From contig CAWELJ010000002.1 of assembly GCA_963809825.1 (NCBI GenBank), forward strand, positions 248,001 through 312,000: a stretch of 64,000 bases of DNA. Direction: 5' to 3'. This stretch comes from Bog-473 sp963809825 (lineage in GTDB: Bacteria; Actinomycetota; Acidimicrobiia; Acidimicrobiales; RAAP-2). Position numbers and translations under genes: made by a program. Below are positions 33,773 to 44,396 of this stretch, in pieces. Numbering within the stretch: position 1 is the stretch's first letter; every line of letters starts with the position of its first letter. The notes below the pieces were generated by a model. It made no database searches. It was not told where the DNA came from and saw only the letters and a list, made by a program, of their open reading frames with translations.

Positions 33773-35614
33773 ATGTGCGGCATCATCGGCGTCACCGGCG
33801 AGGCCGACGCCGTCCCCCTGCTCCTCGGCGCCCTGCACCAGCTGGAGTACCGGGGCTACGACTCGGCGGGGATCGCCCTCGTGGCGGACGGCTCCCTCTG
33901 GCGGGCGCGCGCCGCGGGCGGGACGAACTCGGTGTCCAAGCTGGCCGACCTGGCCGCGGACGCGCCGGTGGGCCACCACGCCGCCATCGGGCACACCCGC
34001 TGGGCCACCCACGGGAGCCCCACCCCCGAGAACGCCCACCCGCACACCGACTGCAGCGGGCGCATCGCCCTCATCCACAACGGCATCATCGAGAACCACG
34101 CCGAGCTGCGGGCGGAGCTCGAGGCATCCGGGCACACCCTGACGTCGGCCACCGACACCGAGGTCATGGCCCACCTCGTCGAGCACGGGATGGCCGGCGG
34201 GGCGACCCTGCCGGAGGCCACCCGCGCCATGCTGCGCCGGGTGCGCGGCGCGTTCTCCATCGCCGTCATCTGCGCCGACGAGCCCGACACCATCGTCGCC
34301 GCCCGCCGCTCCACGCCGCTGGTGCTCGGGCTGCACGACGGCATGGCGTTGCTGGCGTCGGACATCCCCGCCCTCATCGGCCACACCCGGCGCGTCTTCG
34401 CGCTGGCCGACGACGAGCTGGCCGTGCTCACGCCGGGCGCCCTCGCGGTCACCACGCTCGACGGTGACCCCGTCGAGCCCGAGCAGCTGACCATCACCTG
34501 GGACCTCGAGGCGGCGCAGAAGGGCGGCTACGAGGACTACATGTCCAAGGAGATGCACGAGCAGCCCGAGGCCGTTGCCGCCACCCTGCTGGACCGGCGC
34601 GGGCCGGGTGGCGAGCTGATCCTGGACGAGATGCGCCTGAGCGCCGGCGACCTGCGCGGCATCGACAAGGTCTTCATCGTCGCCTGCGGCTCGAGCTACC
34701 ACGCCGCGCTGGTGGCCAAGTACGCCATTGAGCACTGGGTGAAGGTGCCGACCGAGGTCGACATCGCCAGCGAGTTCCGCTACCGGGACCCCGTGTTGAA
34801 CGAGCGCACGCTCTGCGTGGGCGTGTCGCAGTCGGGCGAGACCCTCGACACCTCCGAGGCCATGCGCGAGGCGGCGCGCCTCGGCGCCAAGGTGCTCGTC
34901 GTCTCGAACGTCGTGGACTCCTCCATGGCCCGCGCCGCCGACGGCGTGCTCTACACGCGGGCCGGCCCCGAGATCGGCGTGGCCTCGACGAAGTGCCACC
35001 TGGCCCAGATCGTGGCGCTCGAGGTCCTGGGGCTGTACCTGGCCCAGCTCCTCGGGACCCAGCCGGCCGCCGAGGTCAACGAGATCCTCAACGCCATGGA
35101 CGTGCTGCCCGGGCTGGTGACCGAGGCGCTGGCGCGGGCCGGCGACGTCGACGACGTGGCGGCCAAGCTCACCGACGCCCGCGACTTCTTCTTCCTCGGT
35201 CGCCACGTCGGCTACCCGGTCGCGCTGGAGGGCGCGCTCAAGCTCAAGGAGCTGGCCTACCTGCGCGCCGAGGGCTACCCGGCCGGCGAGCTGAAGCACG
35301 GCCCGATCGCGCTGATCGAGCCCGGCACCGTCGTCGTCGGCATCGCCACCCGCAACCCGTTGTGGGAGAAGATGCTGTCCAACGTCGCCGAGGTGCGCAG
35401 CCGCGGCGCCACCGTGGTGCTGCTGGCCGACGACGGGGACGAGGAGTCGGCGGCGGCGGCGGACCACGTGCTCTGGGTGCCGCCGACGTACCCGCTCCTC
35501 TCGCCGGTCGTCGGCGTGGTGCCGCTGCAGCAGCTGGCCTACCGGCTGGCCCGGCTGCACGGGCACGACCCGGACCGCCCGCGCAACCTGGCCAAGACGG
35601 TGACCGTCGAATGA
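33773..35614 (+). CDS. glmS: Glutamine-fructose-6-phosphate aminotransferase
   Basis: Makes glucosamine-6-P from fructose-6-P and glutamine, 613 aa. The N-terminal glutaminase has nucleophile Cys2 (MCGIIGVTG) and GHTRWATHG; two SIS isomerase domains follow (ACGSSYHA, SQSGETLDT) and the C-terminal loop ends KTVTVE. Starts 11 bp after glmM and overlaps acpS by 4 nt. Confidence 0.98.
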   Translation: MCGIIGVTGEADAVPLLLGALHQLEYRGYDSAGIALVADGSLWRARAAGGTNSVSKLADLAADAPVGHHAAIGHTRWATHGSPTPENAHPHTDCSGRIALIHNGIIENHAELRAELEASGHTLTSATDTEVMAHLVEHGMAGGATLPEATRAMLRRVRGAFSIAVICADEPDTIVAARRSTPLVLGLHDGMALLASDIPALIGHTRRVFALADDELAVLTPGALAVTTLDGDPVEPEQLTITWDLEAAQKGGYEDYMSKEMHEQPEAVAATLLDRRGPGGELILDEMRLSAGDLRGIDKVFIVACGSSYHAALVAKYAIEHWVKVPTEVDIASEFRYRDPVLNERTLCVGVSQSGETLDTSEAMREAARLGAKVLVVSNVVDSSMARAADGVLYTRAGPEIGVASTKCHLAQIVALEVLGLYLAQLLGTQPAAEVNEILNAMDVLPGLVTEALARAGDVDDVAAKLTDARDFFFLGRHVGYPVALEGALKLKELAYLRAEGYPAGELKHGPIALIEPGTVVVGIATRNPLWEKMLSNVAEVRSRGATVVLLADDGDEESAAAADHVLWVPPTYPLLSPVVGVVPLQQLAYRLARLHGHDPDRPRNLAKTVTVE

Positions 35615-36030
35615 GCCCGATCCACGGCGTCGGTGTGGACGCGGTCGACGTGGCGCGCTTCCGCCGGCTGCTCGACCGCCGCCCGCGTTTCGCGGCGCGC
35701 TGCTTCACCGAGACCGAGCAGTCCGATGCCACCCGCTCGACCGACGTCGCCCAGAGCCTGGCGGCGCGCTTCGCGGCGAAGGAGGCGGTCATGAAGGCGC
35801 TGGGCACCGGCATCGGTGCCTTCGCGCTGACCGACGTCGAGGTGTGCCGGACCACCGGGAGCGACGCCACCCGCAACGCGCCCTACCTGGTGCTGCACGG
35901 CGGCGCCGCGGCGCTGGCCGGCGCCCAGGGCGCGGGTCGCTTCCACCTGTCGCTCACCCACACCGACGGCGTGGCCATCGCCTTCGTCGTCGCGGAGCAG
36001 GCGCAGACCGCCTCGTGCGCCCCGTCCTGA
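35611..36030 (+). CDS. acpS: Holo-[acyl-carrier-protein] synthase
   Basis: Transfers 4'-phosphopantetheine to acyl carrier protein, 139 aa. The Mg-binding Asp is in GVGVDAVDVARF and the second signature is AARFAAKEAVMKALG; SLTHTDGVAIAFV near the end is typical. Overlaps glmS by 4 nt and the next gene by 16 nt. Confidence 0.96.
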   Translation: MSPIHGVGVDAVDVARFRRLLDRRPRFAARCFTETEQSDATRSTDVAQSLAARFAAKEAVMKALGTGIGAFALTDVEVCRTTGSDATRNAPYLVLHGGAAALAGAQGAGRFHLSLTHTDGVAIAFVVAEQAQTASCAPS

Positions 36031-37466
36031 CCCGCGAGGAGATGCGGGCCGCGGACGCCGCGGCCCTCGAGCAGGTCTCCCACGAGACCCTGGTCATCCG
36101 CGCCGGCACGGCCGTGGCCCACGCCGCGCTGCGCCTGCTCGGCGGCACCTACGGCCGCCGGGTCGTCGTGGTGGCCGGCAAGGGGAGCAACGGGGCGGAC
36201 GGGCGGGTGGCAGCGTCCGTGCTGTGCGGGCGGGGGGCCCGGGTCCGGGTGATCGAGGCGGCGGATGCACCCGGCGGCGTCGCCCTACCCCCCTGCGACC
36301 TCGTCGTCGACGGCGCCTACGGCACCGGGTTCCGCGGCTCCTACGACGCCCCGCAGGTGCCGGCCGGCGCTCTGGTGCTCGCCATCGACATCCCCTCCGG
36401 TGTCGACGCCGACACGGGCGCGGCACCCGGCGCGGCCGTGCGGGCCGACCGCACCGTGACCTTTGCCGCCCTGAAGCCGGGCCTGCTGCAGGGCGAGGGA
36501 CCGCCGTTGAGCGGGACGACGGAGGTGGCCGACATCGGGATCGGCTTCCCGACGCCCCGAGCGCTCCTCATGGAGGACGCCGACGTCGCCGCGCTGGTGC
36601 CGCCCCGCCCGAGCGGCGTGAACAAGTGGACCAACGCCGTCGGCGTGGCCGCCGGCTCCGCCGGCATGGAGGGGTCCGCCATCCTGTGCACCCGCGGCGC
36701 CATGGCCGCCGGGGCCGGCATGATCCGGCTGGGCTCGCCCGGCGACCCGGCCGCACCCTGGCCCACCGAAGCCGTGCGCGTGCACCTGCCGGCGCAGGGA
36801 TGGGCCGGCGCCTTCCTCGAGGCGACCGCCAAGTGCAGGGCCGTCGTCATCGGCCCCGGCCTGGGCACCGGCGACGACGTGGCGGAGGAGATCCGGGCCG
36901 TCATGGCGGCCGTGCCGGTGCCACTGGTGATCGATGCCGACGCGCTGACCGCGCTGGGCGACGCCGCGGCGGCCCGCACGGTGCTCGACAAGCGGGAGGC
37001 GCCGAGCATCCTGACCCCGCACGACGGCGAGTACGCCCGCATCGCCGGGTCCGCGCCCGGGGAGGACAGGCTGGACGCGGCACGCCGGCTGGCCGCGGCG
37101 ACGGGTGCGGTCGTCCTCCTGAAGGGCCCGCTCACCGCGGTGGCCGACCCGCGGGGCGAGGCGGCGCGACCCGACGTGCTGCTCTCGGCGGCGGGGGGCC
37201 CGGCGCTCGCCACCGCCGGCAGTGGCGACGTCCTGTCCGGGATCATCGGCGCGCTGTGCGCCCGCGGCCTCGGGCCCCTCGAGGCGGCTGCGCTCGGCGC
37301 GCACGTGCACGGCCGGGCCGCCTCGCTCGGGCTGCCGCAGGGCCTGGTCGCGGGCGACCTCCCTGCGCTGCTGGCCCGGGTGCTCTCCGCACTGGCGGAG
37401 CCCGCGGGCCCGGGAACGGGCCCGGGCCGACCGGGCCACCCGGACGAGGGGGGCCGCCATGGCTGA
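36015..37466 (+). CDS. Bifunctional NAD(P)HX epimerase / ADP-dependent dehydratase
   Basis: Repairs hydrated NAD(P)H, 483 aa. The N-terminal epimerase domain (YjeF_N, ~1-200) has AGKGSNGADG and DIPSGVDADTG; the C-terminal dehydratase domain (~215-470) has VIGPGLGTGDD, LTPHDGEYARI and the nucleotide loop AGSGDVLSGII. I chose GTG 36015, giving (V)RPVLTREEMRAAD, which overlaps the end of acpS. Equivalent to NnrE-NnrD fusions in other bacteria. Confidence 0.95.
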   Translation: MRPVLTREEMRAADAAALEQVSHETLVIRAGTAVAHAALRLLGGTYGRRVVVVAGKGSNGADGRVAASVLCGRGARVRVIEAADAPGGVALPPCDLVVDGAYGTGFRGSYDAPQVPAGALVLAIDIPSGVDADTGAAPGAAVRADRTVTFAALKPGLLQGEGPPLSGTTEVADIGIGFPTPRALLMEDADVAALVPPRPSGVNKWTNAVGVAAGSAGMEGSAILCTRGAMAAGAGMIRLGSPGDPAAPWPTEAVRVHLPAQGWAGAFLEATAKCRAVVIGPGLGTGDDVAEEIRAVMAAVPVPLVIDADALTALGDAAAARTVLDKREAPSILTPHDGEYARIAGSAPGEDRLDAARRLAAATGAVVLLKGPLTAVADPRGEAARPDVLLSAAGGPALATAGSGDVLSGIIGALCARGLGPLEAAALGAHVHGRAASLGLPQGLVAGDLPALLARVLSALAEPAGPGTGPGRPGHPDEGGRHG

Positions 37467-38706
37467 CGGCGCCCCGGCCCCGGTACGCCTGGTGCCCCCC
37501 CGCCCGGCCGACGACGACGAGGTGACGATGGCCCAGGGGCGCTCGCGCCCGGCCTGGGCCGAGATCGATCTGGCCGCCGTGGCGCACAACGCCTCGGTGC
37601 TGGCGCAGCTGGCGGCGCCGGCCGAGCTCTGCGCGGTGGTGAAGGCCCACGGCTACGGACACGGTGGCCCGGCCGTGGCGCGGGCCGCCCTGGCCGGGGG
37701 CGCGCAGCGACTGGCGGTGGCCCTGGTCGACGAGGGCGTCGAGCTGCGCCAGCACGACGTTGCGGCGCCCGTGCTGCTGCTGAGCGAGTGCGGCCCCGAC
37801 GCGGTCGAGACCGCACTGGCCTACGGGCTCACGCCCACTCTCTACTCCGCCGAGGGGATCGCCGCCTTCGGCGCCGCGGCCGGGGCGGCCGGCCGCCGCA
37901 CCGCGGTCCACGTGAAGGTCGACACCGGGATGCACCGGGTCGGGGCGGCGCCCGCCGACCTGCCGGCGACGGTCGCCGCGGTCGAGCGCGAACCGATGCT
38001 GGACCTCGAGGGCGTGTGGACCCACCTGCCCGTCGCCGACGGCGAGTCCGAGGCGGACCGGGCCTACACCGAGGAGCAGCTCGGCCTCTTCGACCGCCTG
38101 GTCGCGGCCCTGGCCGCCGACGGCATCCACCCCCCCGTCCTGCATGCGGCCAACACGGCGGGCACCGTCGCCTTCCCCCGGGCGCGCCACCACATGGTGC
38201 GCTGCGGTCTCGGCCTCTACGGGTACCTGCCGGGAGCGGGGGTACGGGCCGCCTTCGACGAGCAGGCCGGCGGCGCGCGGTTGCGCCCCGCCATGTCGCT
38301 CAAGGCGCGGGTGGTCGCCGTGCGCACGCTCGACGCCGGCGAGCGCCCCTCGTACGGCCGGCTGCGCGCCCTGCCGGCGCGCTCCCTGGTCGCCACGGTG
38401 CCGATCGGCTACGCCGACGGCGTGCCGCGCCGCCTGTTCGGCGCCGGTTACGAGGTCCTCATCGGAGGGGTGCGGCGGCCCCTGGCGGGCGCGGTGACGA
38501 TGGACCAGATCGTCGTCGACTGCGGCGACGACGACTCGGTGCGGCCCGGCGACGAGGTTGTACTGCTCGGCCGGCAGGGGAGCGAGGCCGTGACGGCGGA
38601 CGACTGGGCGGCCATGCTGGGGACGATCAGCTACGAGGTGGTGTGCGGCGTCGGCCCGCGCATGCCCCGCGTCCTGGTCGATCACCCCGACGGGCCGAGT
38701 GCCTGA
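37459..38706 (+). CDS. alr: Alanine racemase
   Basis: PLP enzyme making D-alanine for peptidoglycan, 415 aa. The PLP lysine is Lys62 in VVKAHGYGHG; the opposite catalytic Tyr is in ERPSYGRL; IGYADGVPR and MDQIVVDCG are also typical. From ATG 37459 there is a 24-residue leader before the common start; ATG 37528 (MAQGRSRPAWAEIDL) is a good alternative. Overlaps both neighbours. Confidence 0.96.
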   Translation: MADGAPAPVRLVPPRPADDDEVTMAQGRSRPAWAEIDLAAVAHNASVLAQLAAPAELCAVVKAHGYGHGGPAVARAALAGGAQRLAVALVDEGVELRQHDVAAPVLLLSECGPDAVETALAYGLTPTLYSAEGIAAFGAAAGAAGRRTAVHVKVDTGMHRVGAAPADLPATVAAVEREPMLDLEGVWTHLPVADGESEADRAYTEEQLGLFDRLVAALAADGIHPPVLHAANTAGTVAFPRARHHMVRCGLGLYGYLPGAGVRAAFDEQAGGARLRPAMSLKARVVAVRTLDAGERPSYGRLRALPARSLVATVPIGYADGVPRRLFGAGYEVLIGGVRRPLAGAVTMDQIVVDCGDDDSVRPGDEVVLLGRQGSEAVTADDWAAMLGTISYEVVCGVGPRMPRVLVDHPDGPSA

Positions 38707-39271
38707 CGCCGGCGCCCTGGAGCAGCTGCGCCTCGCCGCGTCGACCTGCACCAGGTGCCCGCTGGCCAAGGGCCGGACCCAGGTCGTCTTCGGCGTGGGG
38801 AACCCGGCGGCCGACCTGCTCTTCGTCGGCGAGGGACCGGGCCGCGAGGAGGATCTCGCCGGCGAGCCGTTCGTCGGTCGCTCGGGCAAGCTCCTCGACC
38901 GCCTCATGGGGGAGGAGATCGGGCTCACCCGGGACGAGTGCTACATCGCCAACGTGGTGAAGTGCCGCCCGCCCCAGAACCGCGACCCGGCGCCGAACGA
39001 GATCGAGGCCTGCCGGCCCTACCTCACCGAGCAGGTGTCGATCATCGACCCCGCGGTGATCGTGACGCTGGGGAACTTCGCCACCAAGCTCCTCCTCGAG
39101 AGCACGCGGGGCATCCGCGAGCTGCGCGGCCAGGTCTTCGAGCGCGGCCGTGCCCGCCTGGTCCCCACGTACCACCCCGCCTACGTGCTGCGGGCCGGCG
39201 GCGAGGCCATGGCCGAGATGCGGGCCGACCTCGTCCGGGCCAAGCGGCTGATGACGGCGGGGCGACCGTGA
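38699..39271 (+). CDS. Type 4 uracil-DNA glycosylase (iron-sulfur)
   Basis: Removes uracil from DNA, 190 aa. Cys17, Cys20, Cys89 and Cys105 fit the 4Fe-4S ligand set of family 4 enzymes; motif 1 is GEGPGREED and the second active-site motif is HPAYVLR. It is embedded between alr and tsaE with 4-8 nt overlaps on both sides, so it is cotranscribed with cell-wall and t6A genes. Confidence 0.95.
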   Translation: MPDAGALEQLRLAASTCTRCPLAKGRTQVVFGVGNPAADLLFVGEGPGREEDLAGEPFVGRSGKLLDRLMGEEIGLTRDECYIANVVKCRPPQNRDPAPNEIEACRPYLTEQVSIIDPAVIVTLGNFATKLLLESTRGIRELRGQVFERGRARLVPTYHPAYVLRAGGEAMAEMRADLVRAKRLMTAGRP

Positions 39272-39789
39272 GCTGGCCCCTCGACCAGGTGACCGACTCC
39301 CCGGCGGCGACCCGGGAGCTGGCGGGGCGCCTGGCCCGGCTGTGCCGGCCGGGCGACGTGGTGCTGCTGGTGGGCGAGCTCGGCGCCGGAAAGACGGCCT
39401 TCGCCCAGGGCTTCGCCGCCGCGCTCGGGGTGGAGGGCCCGGTGACCAGTCCGACGTTCGCCCTCGTGCGCCACTACCGCTGCGCCGGCGGCAGTGCGGT
39501 GGGCAGCCTGATCCACGCCGACGTGTACCGCACGGCCTCGCCGGCCGAGGTCGCCGACCTCGCCCTGGCCGAGCTCGTCGAGGAGGACGCGGTGGCCGTG
39601 GTCGAGTGGGGCGACCTGGCCGCACCGGTGCTCGGGGAGAGCGCACTCGTGGTGACCATCGGCGTCCCCGACCCGGTCGGCGACGCCACGCGGCGAACCG
39701 TCACGGTGGAGGGGCGGGGGCGCTGGGCCGGCCGGTCGGGCGAGGTGGCGGTGGCGCTGGAGCCCGCGGCGGGACGGGAGGCGTCGTGA
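39268..39789 (+). CDS. tsaE: tRNA t6A biosynthesis ATPase TsaE
   Basis: Cytoplasmic ATPase that resets the TsaB-TsaD complex, 173 aa. Walker A GELGAGKT is at residues 36-43; VTSPTFALVRHY and HADVYR are family signatures; VVEWGD marks Walker B. GTG start overlaps the previous stop. Confidence 0.95.
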   Translation: MSWPLDQVTDSPAATRELAGRLARLCRPGDVVLLVGELGAGKTAFAQGFAAALGVEGPVTSPTFALVRHYRCAGGSAVGSLIHADVYRTASPAEVADLALAELVEEDAVAVVEWGDLAAPVLGESALVVTIGVPDPVGDATRRTVTVEGRGRWAGRSGEVAVALEPAAGREAS

Positions 39790-40523
39790 GCGCCGTGGCG
39801 GCGCCGTACCCGGTCGTGGCGATCGAGACCGCCACCGAGACGGTCGGCGTCGCCGTGCAGACACCGGCCGGCGTGCAGGCCGAGTTCGCCCTGACCGGGC
39901 GCCGGCGCCACGTGGAGACGCTGACGCCCGCCCTCGAGCACGTCCTGGCGCAGGTGGGCCTGGCCCCGGCGGACGTGGGCGCCGTCGCGGTCGACGTCGG
40001 CCCCGGGCTCTTCACCGGCCTGCGCGTGGGAGTGGCGACGGCCAAGGCGCTGGCCCAGTCGCTCGGCATCGGCGTCCTGACGGCGACCAGCCTCGACATC
40101 CTCACGGCGGGGGCGGGGCGCGCCGGGCACCGGGGGCTGGTGCTCGCCTGCGTCGACGCCCGCCGGGCCGAGGTGTTCGCCGCCGTGCGCGAGCTCGACG
40201 CCGACGGGACCGTGGTGGCGGAGCCGGTGGGGCCCGCCCTGTTCGCCCCGGCCGACCTGGTCGGCGTGCTGGACGGGCTCGGCGGGGCGCCGGTGCTGGC
40301 GGCCGGTGACGGCGCACTGCGCTACCGCGCCGTCCTCGAGGTGGTGCCGGCGGTGGAGGTGGGCGCACCGGGCCTGTCGTTCCCGCCGCCGGCGGCCCTG
40401 CTCGACCTGGCCCTCCGGCGCCTCGAGGCGGGTGAATCGCCAGTCGAGCCGGGTTGGGTCGTTCCCCTCTACATGCGTGAGGCGGACGCAACGAGCAACT
40501 TCGCTCGGGCGGAGCGGGCCTGA
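39786..40523 (+). CDS. tsaB: tRNA t6A biosynthesis protein TsaB
   Basis: ASKHA-fold partner of TsaD in threonylcarbamoyl transfer to A37, 245 aa. AIETATETVGVAV at the start and GPGLFTGLRVGVATAKALA are diagnostic. GTG start in GTGA overlap with tsaE. TsaD itself is not in the window. Confidence 0.95.
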   Translation: MSAVAAPYPVVAIETATETVGVAVQTPAGVQAEFALTGRRRHVETLTPALEHVLAQVGLAPADVGAVAVDVGPGLFTGLRVGVATAKALAQSLGIGVLTATSLDILTAGAGRAGHRGLVLACVDARRAEVFAAVRELDADGTVVAEPVGPALFAPADLVGVLDGLGGAPVLAAGDGALRYRAVLEVVPAVEVGAPGLSFPPPAALLDLALRRLEAGESPVEPGWVVPLYMREADATSNFARAERA

Positions 40524-40535
40524 GCGGATGCTGCC

Positions 40536-41057
40536 GTGACGCTGCACATCGAGAAGCTGAAGCGTCGTGATCTGCGCCATCTGCTCCGCATCGAGGGCGC
40601 CGTCTTCCCCGAACCGTGGTCGCCGGAGGTGTTCAACTCCGAGCTGGCGCTGCGCAAGGGACGGCTGTACCGGGCGGCGTGGGACGGCGAGGAGATGGCG
40701 GGCTACATCGGGTACATGATCGTCGACGACGAGGCGCACATGACGACCATCGCCACCGCACCCGCCTACCAGCGGACCGGCGTGGCCACCACCATCATCG
40801 TCGACAGCCTGCGCACGCTGCGCGCCGGCGGGGTCAAGCACGTCTCGCTCGAGGTGGCGGCCAACAACGAGCCGGCACAGGCGCTGTACCGCCGCTTCGG
40901 GTTCGCGCCCGTCGCCGTCCGCAAGAACTACTACCCGGTGACGGGGCAGGACGCACTGGTCATGTGGGTCTACGACATCGACCGCGACGAGTACGCGCAG
41001 CGCCTCGAGGAGCTGGCCGCGGCCGGCGTGGCGGTGGAGGAGGGAGGCCGGCGCTAG
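40536..41057 (+). CDS. rimI: Ribosomal protein S18-alanine N-acetyltransferase
   Basis: GNAT-family N-terminal acetyltransferase, 173 aa. EGAVFPEPWSPEVFNSEL is the RimI signature; acetyl-CoA binding is by the TAPAYQRTGVATTII region; SLEVAANNEPAQALYRRFGF completes the fold. GTG start at 40536. Twelve bp after tsaB; the gene that usually comes next, tsaD, is absent. Confidence 0.9.
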   Translation: MTLHIEKLKRRDLRHLLRIEGAVFPEPWSPEVFNSELALRKGRLYRAAWDGEEMAGYIGYMIVDDEAHMTTIATAPAYQRTGVATTIIVDSLRTLRAGGVKHVSLEVAANNEPAQALYRRFGFAPVAVRKNYYPVTGQDALVMWVYDIDRDEYAQRLEELAAAGVAVEEGGRR

Positions 41058-41089
41058 CCGGCCCGGCGCCGCCGGGGCAGGATGGGGTC

Positions 41090-41530
41090 ATGGCTGATCT
41101 CGAGTACGTCCGGCGGCTGGCGGCGGCCGACCACCACCTCGCCGTCTTCACGGTCGGCCGGCCCGACGGGACCGTCCATGCCTCGGTCGTCAGCGCCGGC
41201 GTCATGGACGACCCGGTCGACGGCTCGCCCGGCGTCGCGGCCGTGGTCGCCGGGGGCGCCCGCAAGCTCGCCCTGCTCCGTGCCGGGGGCCGGCCGACGC
41301 TGGTGTTCAAGGACGGCTGGGAGTGGGCGGCCGTCTCGGGCCCGGTCCGCCTGGTGGGTCCGGACGACGGGCGGGAGCTCGGGCTCGACGTGCCGGAGAC
41401 CATCCGGTCCGTCTTCCGCGCCGCCGGCGGGGACCACGGAGACTGGGAGGAGTTCGACCGCGTCATGGCGGCGGAGCGGCGCTGCGCCGTGTTCGTGCGC
41501 GGCGGCGCCGTCATCTCCAACACCGGCTGA
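41090..41530 (+). CDS. PPOX / F420-dependent class flavin-fold protein
   Basis: Small split-beta-barrel protein, 146 aa. AAADHHLAVFTVGRPDGTVHASVVSAG and KLALLRAGGRPTLVFKDGWEWAAVSGPVRLVG follow the pattern of pyridoxamine-phosphate-oxidase-like proteins that bind F420 or flavin in actinobacteria. The reaction is unknown. ATG 41090, 32 bp after rimI; the following 128 bp hold a possible -10 TAGGGT (41593-41598) for the next gene. Confidence 0.75.
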   Translation: MADLEYVRRLAAADHHLAVFTVGRPDGTVHASVVSAGVMDDPVDGSPGVAAVVAGGARKLALLRAGGRPTLVFKDGWEWAAVSGPVRLVGPDDGRELGLDVPETIRSVFRAAGGDHGDWEEFDRVMAAERRCAVFVRGGAVISNTG

Positions 41531-41658
41531 GGCGCCAAGCGGCCGCGGCCGCGGCCAGGGGCGCCGGCGGCGCCGGAGCCGCCGGGCGCCCGTAGGGTGG
41601 TCCCGGCGCGGACCCGGACTCCCGGCCGCGCGACCACGACGAGGAGGAGCCCGCCGCT

Positions 41659-42633
<975 letters not shown>

Positions 42634-42715
42634 CGGCACCCGCCGTCCCGCTCCGGGAGCGCGGTCGTGGCGCCGGGCCTAGCGTGGGCCCGACAGCGAA
42701 GCGAAGGAGGTCACC

Positions 42716-43036
42716 ATGCCGAAATACCTGCTCGAAGTGAAGTACACGCTGGACGGCATCAAGGGGGTCAAGGCCGAGGGCGGCACCGCCCGGGTCAAGG
42801 CCGCCACGGCGCTGATCGAGGGCCTGGGCGGCAAGGTGGAGTCCTTCCACTTCGCGTTCGGGGGTTCCGACGTGTTCGTGATCGCCGACCTGCCGGACAA
42901 CACCGCGGCCGCGGCCGCGGGCCTGACCGTCAGTGCCGGCGGGGGCGCCACCTCGCGCACCGTGGTGCTGATCACCCCCGAGGAGATGGACGCGGCGGCG
43001 CGCAAGGAGGCGCTGTACCGGCCGCCGGGAGGCTGA
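42716..43036 (+). CDS. GYD domain protein
   Basis: 106-residue single-domain protein with the GYD pattern: MPKYLLEVKYTLDGIKGV, GLGGKVESFHFAFGGSDVFVI, then PEEMDAAARKEALYRPPG. Members are small alpha/beta-barrel dimers of unknown role. A possible -10 TAGCGT is at 42680-42685 and a strong GGAGG at 42706-42710. Ends 9 bp before a convergent gene. Confidence 0.85.
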   Translation: MPKYLLEVKYTLDGIKGVKAEGGTARVKAATALIEGLGGKVESFHFAFGGSDVFVIADLPDNTAAAAAGLTVSAGGGATSRTVVLITPEEMDAAARKEALYRPPGG

Positions 43037-43045
43037 GCTCCTTTC

Positions 43046-44396
43046 TCAGTCGGCGGCCGGCTGACCGGCCGGCTCACGCGCCGCGCCGAGCTCGGCCAGC
43101 GCCGCGCTGATCGCTCCCAGGGGATCACTGGCCGCGATCTCGGCCTGCAGTGCCTTGGCCCGCTCCCGGTACGACGCCCGCGCCAGGACGCGGCGAACGG
43201 CGCGCGCGACCATCGCCGGCGAAGGCCGGCCGGTGTGCAGGTTGATGCCTGCGCCCGACCACTGCACCCGCGCCGCCACTTCGGGCTTGTCCTCGCTGTC
43301 GCCGGCCACCACCAGCGGCACGCCGTTGGCCAGCGCCTGCTGCACGCCGCCGTAGCCGCCGTTCGTCACCATCACGTCGCAGTGGGGGAGCAGCAGGTCG
43401 TGGGGGATGAAGCGCTCCAGGCGCGCGTTGACCGGCAGGTCACGGCGCAGCGGCTCGGGGTCCGGCCCACCGGTCGTGGCGACGACCAGCACGTCGTCGT
43501 GCGCCAGCGCCCGGGCGGTGAGGAGGAGCAGCCGGCCCAGGTCCGCGTTGTCCAGCGTGCCCTGGGTGACGTGCACGACGGGCCGCTCGTCCCCGAGCTC
43601 GCCCCACCACGGCGGCTCGGCGAACGTGGAGGAGGGCGGCGCCAGGATGGGCCCGACGAAACGGACCGAGGGAGCGAGGTCGGAGCGGGGGTACTCGAAC
43701 CCCGCCACCGTGGCCTGGAGATAGGCGTCCACCACCTTGGGCGGCAGGTCGACGACGTAGCCGCGGAAGCGGGGCGCGCCGGTCTCGGCCAGCGTGCGGC
43801 GGGCGAAGCGCTGGATGTCGGCCAGCGCCACGTGGGGGCCGGCCCAGTTCATGACCCGGTTGCGCACCCGGTGCAGCGGCCCGCGACCCGGCTGGAAGGC
43901 CACCCCGAAGGGCGCGGTGTCGCGGCTGCACGAGGCATAGGGCATGACCCCGATGCAGGCCAGCGCGGGGCGCTCCTCGCGGGGGCCGAGGGCCAGCGGG
44001 AGGGCACCGAGGAACATCGTGTCGACGACGATGCAGTCGGCCGCGAAGCCGTCGAGGATGGCGCGCAGGTCGCGGTACTGCCCGGGCACGGGCCCGATGA
44101 AGATCTTCCGCAGGTCGTCCTTGACACCCCGTATGCCCCGCTTGGACGACGATTCGCGGGTGGGGTTGGCGACCATGAGGTCGTGGGCGTCGTACTCCGG
44201 TGCGAAGGGGACGAACGCGGCGCCCGTCGACTCCACGCGGGAGCGGTAGTGCGCCGTCGTGAAGAACACGACCTCGTGACCCTCGCCCACCAGCCGGGTG
44301 GCCAGCGCCAGGAGCGGCGCCGTGTGCCCGAGGGCCGGTGTGGTGCACAGCAGGTAGCGCCGCGGCGCCGGCCCGGCCGGCGGGTGCGGCGCTCAC
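43046..44396 (-). CDS. GT1 (UGT/MGT-type) glycosyltransferase with uncertain start
   Basis: Nucleotide-sugar dependent glycosyltransferase, ~430 aa. The C-terminal donor domain has ERFIPHDLLLPHCDVMVTNGG and ALANGVPLVVAGDSEDKPE, typical of macrolide/glycolipid type enzymes. The N-terminal acceptor domain reads RRYLLCTTPALGHTAPLLAL from near 44359, but no ATG/GTG/TTG lies in frame between the upstream TGA and a GTG at 44290 that would cut off the first strand. A GTG at 44396 overlapping the previous stop (GTGA) is in a different frame, so one extra base near 44360-44370 is likely; a CTG start at 44353 is the alternative. Acceptor unknown. Confidence 0.8.
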